This document shows, piece after piece, positions 52,454 through 61,129 of a stretch of DNA of 64,000 bases (positions are counted from its first letter, which is position 1; every line of letters starts with the position of its first letter). Source of the stretch: an alpha proteobacterium BAL199 (GTDB taxonomy: Bacteria > Pseudomonadota > Alphaproteobacteria > Thalassobaculales > Thalassobaculaceae); assembly GCA_000171835.1 (NCBI GenBank), contig ABHC01000014.1, positions 1 through 64,000 of the forward strand, given 5' to 3'. Below the pieces are notes generated by a model. The model was not told where the DNA came from, made no database searches, and saw only the letters and a program-made list of their open reading frames with translations. Position numbers and translations under genes: made by a program.

Positions 52454-53304
52454 GGGGCCTGCGATCGCGGCGGTCCGATAACCTGCGCCGCCTCGCGCGC
52501 GGCCTCGGCCATGGTCAGGAACACCGCGCCGGCCTCCATCAAGTGGTCGACGAGCGCGGCCATCGCTTTCATGCGGTGACCGCGGCCCGAAACGAACGGA
52601 TGGAAGGTGTAGGTGATGACACCCCAGTCAACGGTTTCGCGCATGTAGTCGAAGTCGGCGACCCAATTGTCGACGACGCTGCGCCAGTGCGCGAGGCCGG
52701 GATTCAACGCGCCGTTGGACATCGTCGACCATTCGAAATGCGGGTAGTCGTCCAGGCTCCAACTCACCGGCATCTCGATCAGCGGCGTCTCCGCGCCAAA
52801 CGTTGCCGGCTCCAGCAGCGGCGCGGTGTCGCCCAGGCGTGGCCGATAGGGACGGTAGTCGTGGCCCATCAGGCTGGAGTCGTATTCGAAGCCATGCTCC
52901 ATCAGCAGCGACAGGGTGTGCGGCGACAGATCCCAGGACGGTGACCGATAGCCGACCGGAGGCTTGCCGGTGATCGACCGGATCGAGGCGATGCCGCGGA
53001 TCACCTCCTGGGTCTCATCCTCGAGTGACAGGTCGTTGGGACGGCGATGGGTCCAGCCGTGATGGGCGATCTCGTGCCCGGCTTCGACCAGCGGCGTCAC
53101 GGCGCCTGGAAAGCTCTCGATGGTGTGTCCGGGTACGAAGAAGGTTGCCGGGATGTGCCGGTCTGCCAGCAGCAGGTGGATCCGCTCGACCCCGACCAGA
53201 CCGAACTCGCCCCGCGACAGCGCGGTCGGGCTGACCATGCCCTTGGCGATCGGCAGAGACAGCGCGTCGAAATCATAGGTCAGGCAGGCGATGTGGCGGG
53301 GCAT
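52450..53304 (-). CDS. polysaccharide deacetylase family protein
   Basis: This is a NodB-homology (CE4) hydrolase of 284 residues. The first metal aspartate is in TYDFDAL near the N-terminus and the HxxxH motif is HHGWTH. The rest (GYRSPSWDLSP and DYPHFEW) is close to the peptidoglycan deacetylase and allantoinase/PuuE-like branch. Start ATG 53304 follows GGAGG. It is coupled to the DNA glycosylase gene by a four-base overlap, an unexpected pairing for the two functions. Substrate: an N-acetylated sugar or an amide. Confidence 0.85.
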   Translation of the reverse strand: MPRHIACLTYDFDALSLPIAKGMVSPTALSRGEFGLVGVERIHLLLADRHIPATFFVPGHTIESFPGAVTPLVEAGHEIAHHGWTHRRPNDLSLEDETQEVIRGIASIRSITGKPPVGYRSPSWDLSPHTLSLLMEHGFEYDSSLMGHDYRPYRPRLGDTAPLLEPATFGAETPLIEMPVSWSLDDYPHFEWSTMSNGALNPGLAHWRSVVDNWVADFDYMRETVDWGVITYTFHPFVSGRGHRMKAMAALVDHLMEAGAVFLTMAEAAREAAQVIGPPRSQAP

Positions 53305-53375
53305 AGCAAGGATCCTCCGGTTGGGGAGGCTAGCGTGCCGGGCAGGCGGCAAACAAGCCGAGCGGCGGGAGTGCC

Positions 53376-54392
53376 TTAGGCTGCCAGCCAGCTCTTCCGT
53401 TCGCCGGCGAACTGCGCGCCCGGATTGCCGTGAACAGTGGTGCGCCACATTCGGCGACGGTGGGTATCGGCGTCGAACCAGGTGGCGGAGTGGATGGTCG
53501 AGCGGTTGTCATAGATCACCAGATCGCCGCGGTCCCAGTCATGGGCATAGGCGAACCGCGGGCTCGTGTAATGCGACATCAATTCGTACAGCAGGCGGGC
53601 ACCGTCGCCGTCCGGTCCCGGCTGCATGCCGACGAACGGCCCGTCGACCCAGTCCATCTGCCCGGACTCGCACAGATACAGCGCGGGTTCGCTGGTCACC
53701 GGATGGATCCGAACCACCGGCTGGCGTTGCGGTGCCTCGCGCGGGGTCAGGGGATCCGGGGTCTCTCCGGCGCGGACCGCCTGTTCTGAACGGCGCCGGC
53801 CAGGTTGGGCGTGGATGCCTTCCAGGTTCGCAATTCGCTCTTTCATGGCCGCGGGCAACGCGGCATAAGCGCCGATGCCGTCGGCGTACAGGGTTTGGCC
53901 CTGGCCCTTTGGTGTCGGCAGGTCGGCGTAGAACAACGAGATGTCCGGCGGCGGACGACGATAACTCTGATCGGTGTGCCAGCCGCGTCGATGCGGGAAC
54001 TGCACCGGCAACTTTCCGTCGGCGGTCAGCGGCGGGTCGGGCCGCTCCGGGACCCGCGGTGTGGCCGGCGGGACGTTGGACACCACCAGGATCTCCGGCA
54101 CGTCGGCGTGGATGTTGTTCCGCGATGTGACGGTCTGCCGGTAGTCCTCGACCTCGGGACCGAACAACCGGCTGAGGCGGACCAGCAGTTCCGGTTGGTC
54201 AGAGATCGCATGCATGCCCTTCAAGATCAGCAGTCCGTGGGCGTCGTAGAACGCCTTGAGTAACGCCGCCGGAGCCGCCTCGGCGGCTGCGATTGCGGCC
54301 TCGGTATCGGCGTTCCCGGGAAACTCGACGATCCCGCCGAAGCTGATGTCAGGCAGTGGGTGGATGCGGAACTGCGAGGTGGCGTCAGACAC
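53376..54392 (-). CDS. TauD/TfdA family dioxygenase
   Basis: This is a Fe(II)/2-oxoglutarate dioxygenase of 338 residues. GWHTDQSY (metal H and D) and STIHSATW (distal H) followed by RRRMWRTT (2-oxoglutarate arginine) are all in order. The GTG 54392 start follows GGGAGCAGAG. It is monocistronic: the deacetylase gene on the same strand begins 71 bases further on. It is the second intact TauD-type protein in the window, but the two are not close paralogues. The substrate is unknown. Confidence 0.88.
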   Translation of the reverse strand: MSDATSQFRIHPLPDISFGGIVEFPGNADTEAAIAAAEAAPAALLKAFYDAHGLLILKGMHAISDQPELLVRLSRLFGPEVEDYRQTVTSRNNIHADVPEILVVSNVPPATPRVPERPDPPLTADGKLPVQFPHRRGWHTDQSYRRPPPDISLFYADLPTPKGQGQTLYADGIGAYAALPAAMKERIANLEGIHAQPGRRRSEQAVRAGETPDPLTPREAPQRQPVVRIHPVTSEPALYLCESGQMDWVDGPFVGMQPGPDGDGARLLYELMSHYTSPRFAYAHDWDRGDLVIYDNRSTIHSATWFDADTHRRRMWRTTVHGNPGAQFAGERKSWLAA

Positions 54393-54422
54393 GGTCTCTG
54401 CTCCCGGTTGGTGGGATTACCT

Positions 54423-56762
54423 TCACTTGGGCGGGCGGGCGGCATCGGAGGCGGGCTGTTCGTCGGATTCTACAGCGTCGCCTTGGCCGTCGTCCTCCTC
54501 TTCGTCCTCTTCCTTGTCGGGATCGGCGCCGAGGTCGACGTCCTGCGCCGCCATGACCAGGGCGACGATCGGCAGGCTTGGCAGCAGGCCGGTGACCTCC
54601 TCGCCGGTCGGACCGTAGAATCGCGGGCCGCGAATCGCGAACGGGAGAAAGACGAGGGACGATTCTCCGGAGTGCTGGGCGATATCGTCGGCGGTGACAT
54701 CGCTGACGATGACCTCGGCGTCGACCCGGTATTCCTCAAGGGTGGCAGTCAGGCGTTCGGTCAGGTCTTCGTCGTTCTCGTCGTTCTTCGGACGCGCCAG
54801 AACCCGGATCCTGGCGTTCTGCCAGCCTTCACTGCGCGTCACGAGATGGGCGAGCAGCAGCATCAGTTCGCCGGTCTTGCTGGGCCGCCACCAGACGTCG
54901 ATCACCCGGTCCTTGGCTTCGGCAGTGTCGAGCGTCTGCCATTCGCCGGCATCGGCATCGAGGATGATCAGATTGCAACCGATGCCGAACGCGGTCCGAA
55001 GGTTCCGGCTGAAACGCTGCGCACCGAGTGGCGCCATCAGCGACGACGAGCCGGCCGACCAGTTCACGATGACGGTGTTGGCCCGCACCGGCCCGATCCC
55101 GGCCGACTGCACGACCGCGGAGATGGTCTGATCGACATCCTCACCGGCAACGACCAGCGGGAACGCGGTGAACGCCCCTTCCTTGATGTCGGCTGTCAAC
55201 TCCTCCAACGCAGTCGCTCGATGCCTGCTCGCTTCGATACCTTCACCCTCCAGCACGCGGACAACCGTGGTCAGGCCGCTGCGGCCTTCGATCCAGCCGG
55301 CGAACTGCAGCAGGCGATGGCGCCGTTGCGATGAATCCGAGAACACCAGCAATTGCGGGCGCCAGTCGCGTGGATGCTCCTCGCCGGCCGCCGCGGCAAG
55401 CAGATGGCGCCGTGCCTCCTGCAGATGGTGGGAGCGCCGACTGTCGGCCCAGCGCGCCGGCGCGGCGCGCAACTCGAGGTACTGATAGATGCCGAACAGA
55501 ATCGCGGCCGCCGCTACGCCGGCGGCAATGTCGATCGCCAGCATGGCGCCCAGGCAGACCACCGCGCCGGCCAACCCGACATAGGGATGGTACAGCCGGA
55601 ACGTCGGGCGGAAGGACGGACTCTGCGCCCGCGCCTCGTAGTAGGTGGCGTAGTTCAGCAAGCCGTAGGAAATCAGGAAGAACATCGACACGACTGAGGC
55701 GATCAGGTTGAGGTCGCCCAGTACCACTACTCCAGCGGCGATCGCGGCGGTCAACAACACCGCGCGCTGCGGGTTCTCCGAAGGCCCTGCGCCCTGCGCG
55801 AACGGCTTCACGATCGGCAGGATGTCGTCCCTGGCCAGCGACTGAAGGATCCGTGGCGCCCCCATGAACGATGCCAGCGCCGACGACAAGGTTGCGGCGA
55901 TAACGCCGGCGTCGATCATCGGCCCGAACAGGGCAACGCGCTTCATCGCCAGATAGTCGGCCTGCAGGATCGGTCCCGGCACGGTCCCCGCCAGCAGGAA
56001 GGCGCAGCCGAAATACACGGCGATCGATAACGCCACGGCGGCGAACACACCGGTCGGGATGCTGCGCGACGGGTTGGCAAGATCGCCCGACATGCTGACG
56101 CCCTGGGTGAACCCGGTCACTGCCGGAAAGAAGATCGCAAAGGCGACTCCGAACGACAGGCCGTTCGTCGGATAGCTCCAGTTGGAAACCAGCACGTTGG
56201 TGTTCCAGGCGCCGAGCCCGCCGGCTGTGAACAGGACCAGGGCCGAGATCATGGTCGCCATCACCACGTACTGGAATCGTGTCGCCCAGTCGGAACCGAG
56301 CCACGCCAGGATTCCGAGGCCGAGAACGGCGCTGCCGGCCATCGCACGGACCAGCATCGGGTTGGAAGGCGGGAACAGTGCGGCCGTCACTTCGGCGAAA
56401 CCGATGCAGTAGAAGCCGACCGAGATCGCCTGGGCCAGAAACAACACCAGACCGATCGCGCCGCCGAATCCCAGGCCGAGCGTGCGCGAGATCAGGTAGT
56501 AGTCACCGCCGGCCTTGACCCGCAGGTTGGTGGATATCGCCGCCACCGAGAACGAGGTCAGGATCGAGATCGCGTTGGCGATGGCGATGATGATCAGCGC
56601 CCGCTCCAGGCCGGAGCCGCCGATCACGTAGCCGAGCCGCAGGAACAGGACGATGCCGAGAATCGTCAGGATACTGGGGGTGAACACCCCGGCAAAAGTG
56701 CCGAGACCCTGTCCGGATTTCGGATCGTCCGCCGTGGCGTCCGCGTCGCCGTTGGTCGACAT
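54423..56762 (-). CDS. SLC12/APC-type permease with cytosolic C-terminal domain
   Basis: This is an inner-membrane transporter of 779 residues. About 12 transmembrane helices in the first 450 residues match the amino acid permease/cation-chloride cotransporter (SLC12) fold; GTFAGVFTPSILTILGIVLFLR and VGFTQGVSMSGDL-like segments are near the start and middle. A soluble C-terminal part of about 320 residues (LLVFSDSSQRRHRLLQ onwards) resembles the CCC C-terminal regulatory domain, followed by an acidic tail (KEEDEEEDD). The ATG 56762 has GGTGG. It may move K+/Cl- or amino acids; specificity is not clear. Confidence 0.83.
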   Translation of the reverse strand: MSTNGDADATADDPKSGQGLGTFAGVFTPSILTILGIVLFLRLGYVIGGSGLERALIIIAIANAISILTSFSVAAISTNLRVKAGGDYYLISRTLGLGFGGAIGLVLFLAQAISVGFYCIGFAEVTAALFPPSNPMLVRAMAGSAVLGLGILAWLGSDWATRFQYVVMATMISALVLFTAGGLGAWNTNVLVSNWSYPTNGLSFGVAFAIFFPAVTGFTQGVSMSGDLANPSRSIPTGVFAAVALSIAVYFGCAFLLAGTVPGPILQADYLAMKRVALFGPMIDAGVIAATLSSALASFMGAPRILQSLARDDILPIVKPFAQGAGPSENPQRAVLLTAAIAAGVVVLGDLNLIASVVSMFFLISYGLLNYATYYEARAQSPSFRPTFRLYHPYVGLAGAVVCLGAMLAIDIAAGVAAAAILFGIYQYLELRAAPARWADSRRSHHLQEARRHLLAAAAGEEHPRDWRPQLLVFSDSSQRRHRLLQFAGWIEGRSGLTTVVRVLEGEGIEASRHRATALEELTADIKEGAFTAFPLVVAGEDVDQTISAVVQSAGIGPVRANTVIVNWSAGSSSLMAPLGAQRFSRNLRTAFGIGCNLIILDADAGEWQTLDTAEAKDRVIDVWWRPSKTGELMLLLAHLVTRSEGWQNARIRVLARPKNDENDEDLTERLTATLEEYRVDAEVIVSDVTADDIAQHSGESSLVFLPFAIRGPRFYGPTGEEVTGLLPSLPIVALVMAAQDVDLGADPDKEEDEEEDDGQGDAVESDEQPASDAARPPK

Positions 56763-56914
56763 GGTGCTTTCCACCTGGTTCTGGCCGGTGATGGCGGGCG
56801 CGCCGCCGAGTGCGAACAGCCCCAGATTGCCACAGATTTGCACGCGCTTCGCATCCTGGAATCAGACCGTCAGCGTTCTCTTGCCGGAGCGTCCATGGCG
56901 GCTATGCTCCGAGC

Positions 56915-57356
56915 ATGACGAGCGCTCCTCACAACGCGATCGAAGGTATCCGTCACGGACAGACCACGCTGACGGTGCGCACGCCTGGGCGTGGGTTCAC
57001 GGAGTTGACCGCAGAGGTCGAGGCGTTCGTTCGTGAGACTGGAATCGCCACCGGCCTGCTGACGGTGTACCTCGGCGTCGCTATTGATCCAGGAGAACGC
57101 CGACCCGGACGTCCGGGTCGATCTGGAGCGGTTCCTGTCCCGGCTGGCACCGGACGACCCGCGACAATACGTACACACGGCGGAAGGGCCGGATGACATG
57201 CCGGCGCATATTCGCGCAGCGGTCACCCAAACCTCGCTGTCGATACCCGTGGCCGCTGGCCGAACGGTGCTCGGCACCTGGCAGGGAGTATATCTTCTTG
57301 AACACCGGACGGCCCCGCACCGGCGTGAGGTCGTCCTTCACTTGATCGGAGCCTGA
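56915..57356 (+). pseudogene. YjbQ/UPF0047 family protein, broken by an out-of-frame deletion
   Basis: The N-terminal part (ATG 56915, MTSAPHNAIEGIRHG, then GIATGLLTVY) and the C-terminal part (SASLLIQENADPDVR onward to 57356) are in different frames. At the junction near 57070 the conserved RHT of the family motif is missing, consistent with loss of about 11 bases (any number equal to 2 modulo 3). The active-site histidine region (HTS) is therefore lost. The C-terminal part still reads to the normal end, with GTWQGVYLLEHR. The amidase gene starts 3 bases after its stop. Function in the family is uncertain (thiamine-phosphate-synthase-like activity has been reported). Confidence 0.82.
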
Positions 57357-57359
57357 GAC

Positions 57360-58640
57360 ATGACCGACGCGCCGAATATGTTGAGCGCCGTCGAGGCGGC
57401 CCGCCGCATCGAAGGTGGGACGCTGACCGTCGAAGAATTGACCGAAGCGTGCCTCGCTCGCATTTCCGAACGCGATCCGCAGGTGGGAGCGTTCATCCAC
57501 ATCGATCCGGAGGCGGTGCGGCAGGCGGCTCGAGGCGCCCGCGCCGACGGCCCTTTGCGCGGGCTGCCGGTGGCGGTGAAAGACATCATCGATACCGCCG
57601 ACCTGCCGACCGAATACGGTTCGCCGATCTACGCCGGAAACCGGCCGGCCGAGGATGCCGCCGTGGTGGTGCGCACCAAGGCCGCCGGCGGCCTGGTGAT
57701 GGGCAAGACCGTCTCCACCGAGTTCGCGTGGCGCACGCCCGGCAAGACCCGCAACCCGATCGATCTCGGCCACACACCCGGCGGCTCGTCCAGCGGATCG
57801 GCGGCAGCGGTGGCGGACGGCATGGTGCCACTGGCGTTCGGCACCCAGACCGCGGGTTCGGTGATCCGTCCGGCGGCGTATTGCGGGGTCGTCGGCTTCA
57901 AGCCGACCTTCGGAACCCACGACCGCCACGGGGTGAAGCTGTTGGCCGAGTATCTCGACACGGTCGGCACCTTTGCCCGCTCGGTCGAGGATGTGGCGTT
58001 CTTCGACTACGCCCTGCGGGGCAGTCCGCCGCCGCGGCTCGACGGGTTCGACGGCTCGGCGCCGCGACTGGCGATCCATGTGCCATTCGCCGACAAGATC
58101 GACGATGATGCCGCCGGTGCGCTGGAGCGCGCCCGGATCGCTGCCCAGACCGCCGGGGCATCGGTCGTCGGGCTGGTCGACTGGACGGCGTACGAGACCA
58201 TGGACCCGGTGCATGCCTCGGTCATGACCGCAGGCGCTGCCCGGGCGCTGGCCTGGGAGTACGACAACGCCCGCGACCAGCTCAGCGATTTCTACCGTGA
58301 GACCTTGGAGGCCGGGCGCAAGATTGACGACCACGCCTACTACGAGATGCAGGCCAAGGCCGATGCGTTCCGCAACGATGCAGCCGCCCGCCTGGACGGC
58401 ATTGACGCGATCCTGACGGTTCCGGCGTCCGGCACGGCGCCGGCCGGAATCGAATGGACGGGCGATCCGCTGTTCAACAAGGTCTGGACCCTGCTGCGCT
58501 GGCCGTGCGTCACCATCCCGGCGGGGCGCGGCTCCAACGGATTGCCGGTCGGCGTGCAGATCGTCACCGGTTACGGCGAGGACGCCCGCGCCCTGGCGGT
58601 GTCGTCCTGGCTGGAACGTGCGCTGGCCGCGGTGGAATGA
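57360..58640 (+). CDS. amidase signature family protein
   Basis: This is an amidase-signature hydrolase of 426 residues. The Ser-cisSer-Lys triad can be placed at K74 (VAVKDI), S143 (GGSSSGS) and S167 (GTQTAGSVIRPA). The fold should cleave a C-N bond of an amide. It is in the GatA-like superfamily, but no gatB/gatC neighbours suggest a metabolic amidase. ATG 57360 has GGAGCC about eight bases upstream. It follows the broken yjbQ gene on the same strand by 3 bases and precedes the creatininase gene by 166 bases. Confidence 0.89.
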   Translation: MTDAPNMLSAVEAARRIEGGTLTVEELTEACLARISERDPQVGAFIHIDPEAVRQAARGARADGPLRGLPVAVKDIIDTADLPTEYGSPIYAGNRPAEDAAVVVRTKAAGGLVMGKTVSTEFAWRTPGKTRNPIDLGHTPGGSSSGSAAAVADGMVPLAFGTQTAGSVIRPAAYCGVVGFKPTFGTHDRHGVKLLAEYLDTVGTFARSVEDVAFFDYALRGSPPPRLDGFDGSAPRLAIHVPFADKIDDDAAGALERARIAAQTAGASVVGLVDWTAYETMDPVHASVMTAGAARALAWEYDNARDQLSDFYRETLEAGRKIDDHAYYEMQAKADAFRNDAAARLDGIDAILTVPASGTAPAGIEWTGDPLFNKVWTLLRWPCVTIPAGRGSNGLPVGVQIVTGYGEDARALAVSSWLERALAAVE

Positions 58641-58806
58641 GTGGTTCTAGGATCGGCACCGGGACATGCCCTTCGCGGCCGACCGCTGGCCGGCACCTCA
58701 GGACGATAGAATAATATCCGTAAGATCAGTTGTTTCCTTCTATCGCCCAGAAGTGCGCGCGAAGCGAGCCACGAAGGGCCGACCGAACCGACGCAAGGAG
58801 AATCGC

Positions 58807-59553
58807 ATGCGCCTGCAACACATGACCTGGATGGAGGTTGACGCCTACCTGAAGGACAACAAGGGGATCATTGTGCCGATCGGCTCGACCGAGCAGCATG
58901 GACCGATCGGGCTGATCGGCACCGACGCGATCTGCCCGGAGGTCATTGCCGAGCGTGCAGCAGAGACCCTGAACTGCATCATCGGACCGACGATCTCGGT
59001 AGGGATGGCCCAGCATCACCTGGCGTTCGCCGGCTCGATCGCGCTGCGGCCGAGCACGCTGATCCTGGTGATCCGCGACTATGTGCTGTCGCTGGCCCGC
59101 AACGGTTTCGAGCGGTTCTATTTCCTGAACGGCCACGGCGGCAACATCGCCACCACCCAGGCGGCGTTCAGCGAGATCTACGCCGAGACCAGCCTGAACC
59201 CGGGATGGCAGCGCCCGCACATCCGCTGCAAGCTGGCCAACTGGTTCGGCTTCCCGCCGGTCACGGCGTTGTGCAAGGAGTTGTACGGCGACCGCGACGG
59301 CAGCCACGCGACCGCGTCGGAAGTGGCGGTTACCCAGTTTGCCTACCCCGAGCACATCAAGTCGGTGCCGATGGATCCCGCACCGCCACGCCCGCGAGGG
59401 TTCCTGGACGCCGACGACTACCGTTCGATTCATCCGGACGGGCGCATCGGTGCCGACAGCTTTCTGGCCACACCGGAGGCCGGTGGCCGGTTGGTGGCCG
59501 CTTCGGCCGCTTCGGTGATCGAGGACTACGCCGCCTTCATGAAAGAGGCGTGA
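58807..59553 (+). CDS. creatininase family protein
   Basis: This is a creatinine amidohydrolase-type metallohydrolase of 248 residues. The metal-ligand motif GSTEQHGP (E29, H31), D40 (GTDAICPE) and NGHGGN, plus the downstream glutamate in ASEVAVTQ, are all present. The family also contains mycofactocin-maturation and riboflavin/pterin amide hydrolases, so creatinine is not proven. The start ATG 58807 follows AAGGAG. A cytochrome b561-like gene begins 4 bases after its stop, suggesting a shared operon. The earlier open frame upstream has no support. Confidence 0.87.
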   Translation: MRLQHMTWMEVDAYLKDNKGIIVPIGSTEQHGPIGLIGTDAICPEVIAERAAETLNCIIGPTISVGMAQHHLAFAGSIALRPSTLILVIRDYVLSLARNGFERFYFLNGHGGNIATTQAAFSEIYAETSLNPGWQRPHIRCKLANWFGFPPVTALCKELYGDRDGSHATASEVAVTQFAYPEHIKSVPMDPAPPRPRGFLDADDYRSIHPDGRIGADSFLATPEAGGRLVAASAASVIEDYAAFMKEA

Positions 59554-59557
59554 AGCG

Positions 59558-60232
59558 ATGGCCCGCGGCGGCGAGGTGACCCGGGTCAAAGTTTGGGACC
59601 TGCCGACCCGGGTGTTCCATTGGACCTTGGCGGCGGCCGTCGCGGGTTCCTGGTACACCGGCGAGAACGGCATGACCGAGTGGCACGAGCGGCTCGGCCT
59701 GTCGATCCTGGCGTTGCTGGGATTCCGGCTGATCTGGGGCTTCGTCGGCGGCCGCTACGCACGGTTCACCGACTTCGTCTGCGGCCCGGTCAGCGCGTTC
59801 CGCTATCTGAAGGAGACCCTGGCCGGCCGGCACCCGCTGTACCTCGGGCACAACCCGCTGGGTGGCTGGTCGGTGGTGGCATTGCTGATCGTCCTCGCGG
59901 TCCAGGCGAGCATGGGGCTCTTCGGAAACGACGACATCTTGTACGAGGGACCGTTGTACTCGCTGGTCACCCACGACCTGTCGGCCCGCTTCACCGGCTG
60001 GCACATCTTGTTCTTCAACATCGTGCTGACGCTGGTGATCATTCACATCACCGCGGTCGTGGCCTACGCGGTGTTGCTGAAGACAGACCTGATCCGGCCG
60101 ATGATTACCGGTTGGAAGCAGATACCAATAGAGGATGCGCCCGATCGGATCGCGCGCACCCCGGCGTGGATCGCCGCCGTGCTGTTCGCCGGCTGCGCGG
60201 TGGCGGCCTGGGCGCTGACCCTGGTCGACTAG
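59558..60232 (+). CDS. cytochrome b561 family protein
   Basis: This is a di-haem membrane cytochrome of 224 residues with about four to five transmembrane helices. Candidate haem ligands include H21 (RVFHWTL), H43 (EWHERLG) and two histidines further on (GWHILFF, LVIIHITAV). It passes electrons between quinones and a periplasmic partner in the b561/Ni-hydrogenase-cytochrome fold. It starts 4 bases after the creatininase stop, so a shared operon is likely, an unusual partnership. The next gene is on the opposite strand and converges. Confidence 0.87.
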   Translation: MARGGEVTRVKVWDLPTRVFHWTLAAAVAGSWYTGENGMTEWHERLGLSILALLGFRLIWGFVGGRYARFTDFVCGPVSAFRYLKETLAGRHPLYLGHNPLGGWSVVALLIVLAVQASMGLFGNDDILYEGPLYSLVTHDLSARFTGWHILFFNIVLTLVIIHITAVVAYAVLLKTDLIRPMITGWKQIPIEDAPDRIARTPAWIAAVLFAGCAVAAWALTLVD

Positions 60233-60236
60233 GCTG

Positions 60237-61046
60237 TCAGGCGGCGTAGGGCGGCTTGGTGTAGCCCTTCGGCGACAGTGTGAAGATCTCCGCCCCGGTC
60301 TCGGTAACGCTGATGGTGTGCTCGAACTGGGCCGACAGCGAACGGTCGCGGGTGACCGCGGTCCAGCCGTCGTCGAGAATCTTCACTGCGTATTTGCCGG
60401 CGTTGATCATCGGCTCGATCGTGAAGAACATACCCGGCTCCAGCATCGGTCCTTCGTTCGGGCGGCCGTAGTGCAGCACGCTCGGCGGGGCGTGGAAGGT
60501 CCGGCCGATGCCGTGGCCGCAGAAGTCGCGCACCACCGAGAACCGCTGGGCCTCGGCGTATTCCTGGATGGCATGGCCGATCGCGCCGAGATGGGTGCCG
60601 GGCTTGACCGCCTCGATGCCCAGCATCAGGCAGTCATATGTGACCTCGACCAGCTTGCGGGCCTTCACCGGCACCTTGTCGCCGACCAGGTACATGCGGC
60701 TGGAATCGCCGTGCCAACCGCCCAGGATCACCGTCACGTCGATGTTGACGATCTCGCCGTCGACCAGCTTCCGCTCGCCCGGAATGCCGTGGCAGACCAC
60801 GTGGTTGATCGACGTGCAGATCGACTTCGGAAAGCCCTTGTAGCCGAGCGGCGCCGGTACAGCGTCGTGGGCTACAGTCATCTCGTGGCACAGCCGATCC
60901 AGTTCCTCGGTGGTGACGCCGGGGACGACGTGGTCGGTGATCATGTCGAGCACTTCGGCAGCGAGCCGGCCGGCCCGGCGCATGCCCTCGAAATCCTCTG
61001 GGCGATGCCGGATGATCTGGCGCGCCTCGGCCAGCGCTTCGCGCAT
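60237..61046 (-). CDS. map: type I methionine aminopeptidase
   Basis: This protein removes the initiator methionine from nascent proteins. The 269 residues carry the five metal ligands: D (NIDVTV), D (HGDSSRM), H (CGHGIGRTFH), E (FTIEPMI) and E (QFEHTIS). The N-terminal extension is short, as in bacterial type 1a enzymes. Upstream, between map and the oxidase gene, is an 83-base gap. A second, shorter methionine aminopeptidase lies at 63238-63987, so the cell has two. This copy looks like the housekeeping form because of the conserved N-terminal region. Confidence 0.93.
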   Translation of the reverse strand: MREALAEARQIIRHRPEDFEGMRRAGRLAAEVLDMITDHVVPGVTTEELDRLCHEMTVAHDAVPAPLGYKGFPKSICTSINHVVCHGIPGERKLVDGEIVNIDVTVILGGWHGDSSRMYLVGDKVPVKARKLVEVTYDCLMLGIEAVKPGTHLGAIGHAIQEYAEAQRFSVVRDFCGHGIGRTFHAPPSVLHYGRPNEGPMLEPGMFFTIEPMINAGKYAVKILDDGWTAVTRDRSLSAQFEHTISVTETGAEIFTLSPKGYTKPPYAA

Positions 61047-61129
61047 GCGGGTAACTCCGTCGGAAAGAACAGCCTCCCAATCTGCGCACGTGACCCTTTC
61101 AGGTCAAGACCTGGGCGACCGCACGCGGC

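Noticed and set aside
58641-58806. AT-rich run (TAGAATAATAT) before the creatininase gene as a promoter.
   Set aside because: A plausible -10 exists but no acceptable -35 at the right distance was found.
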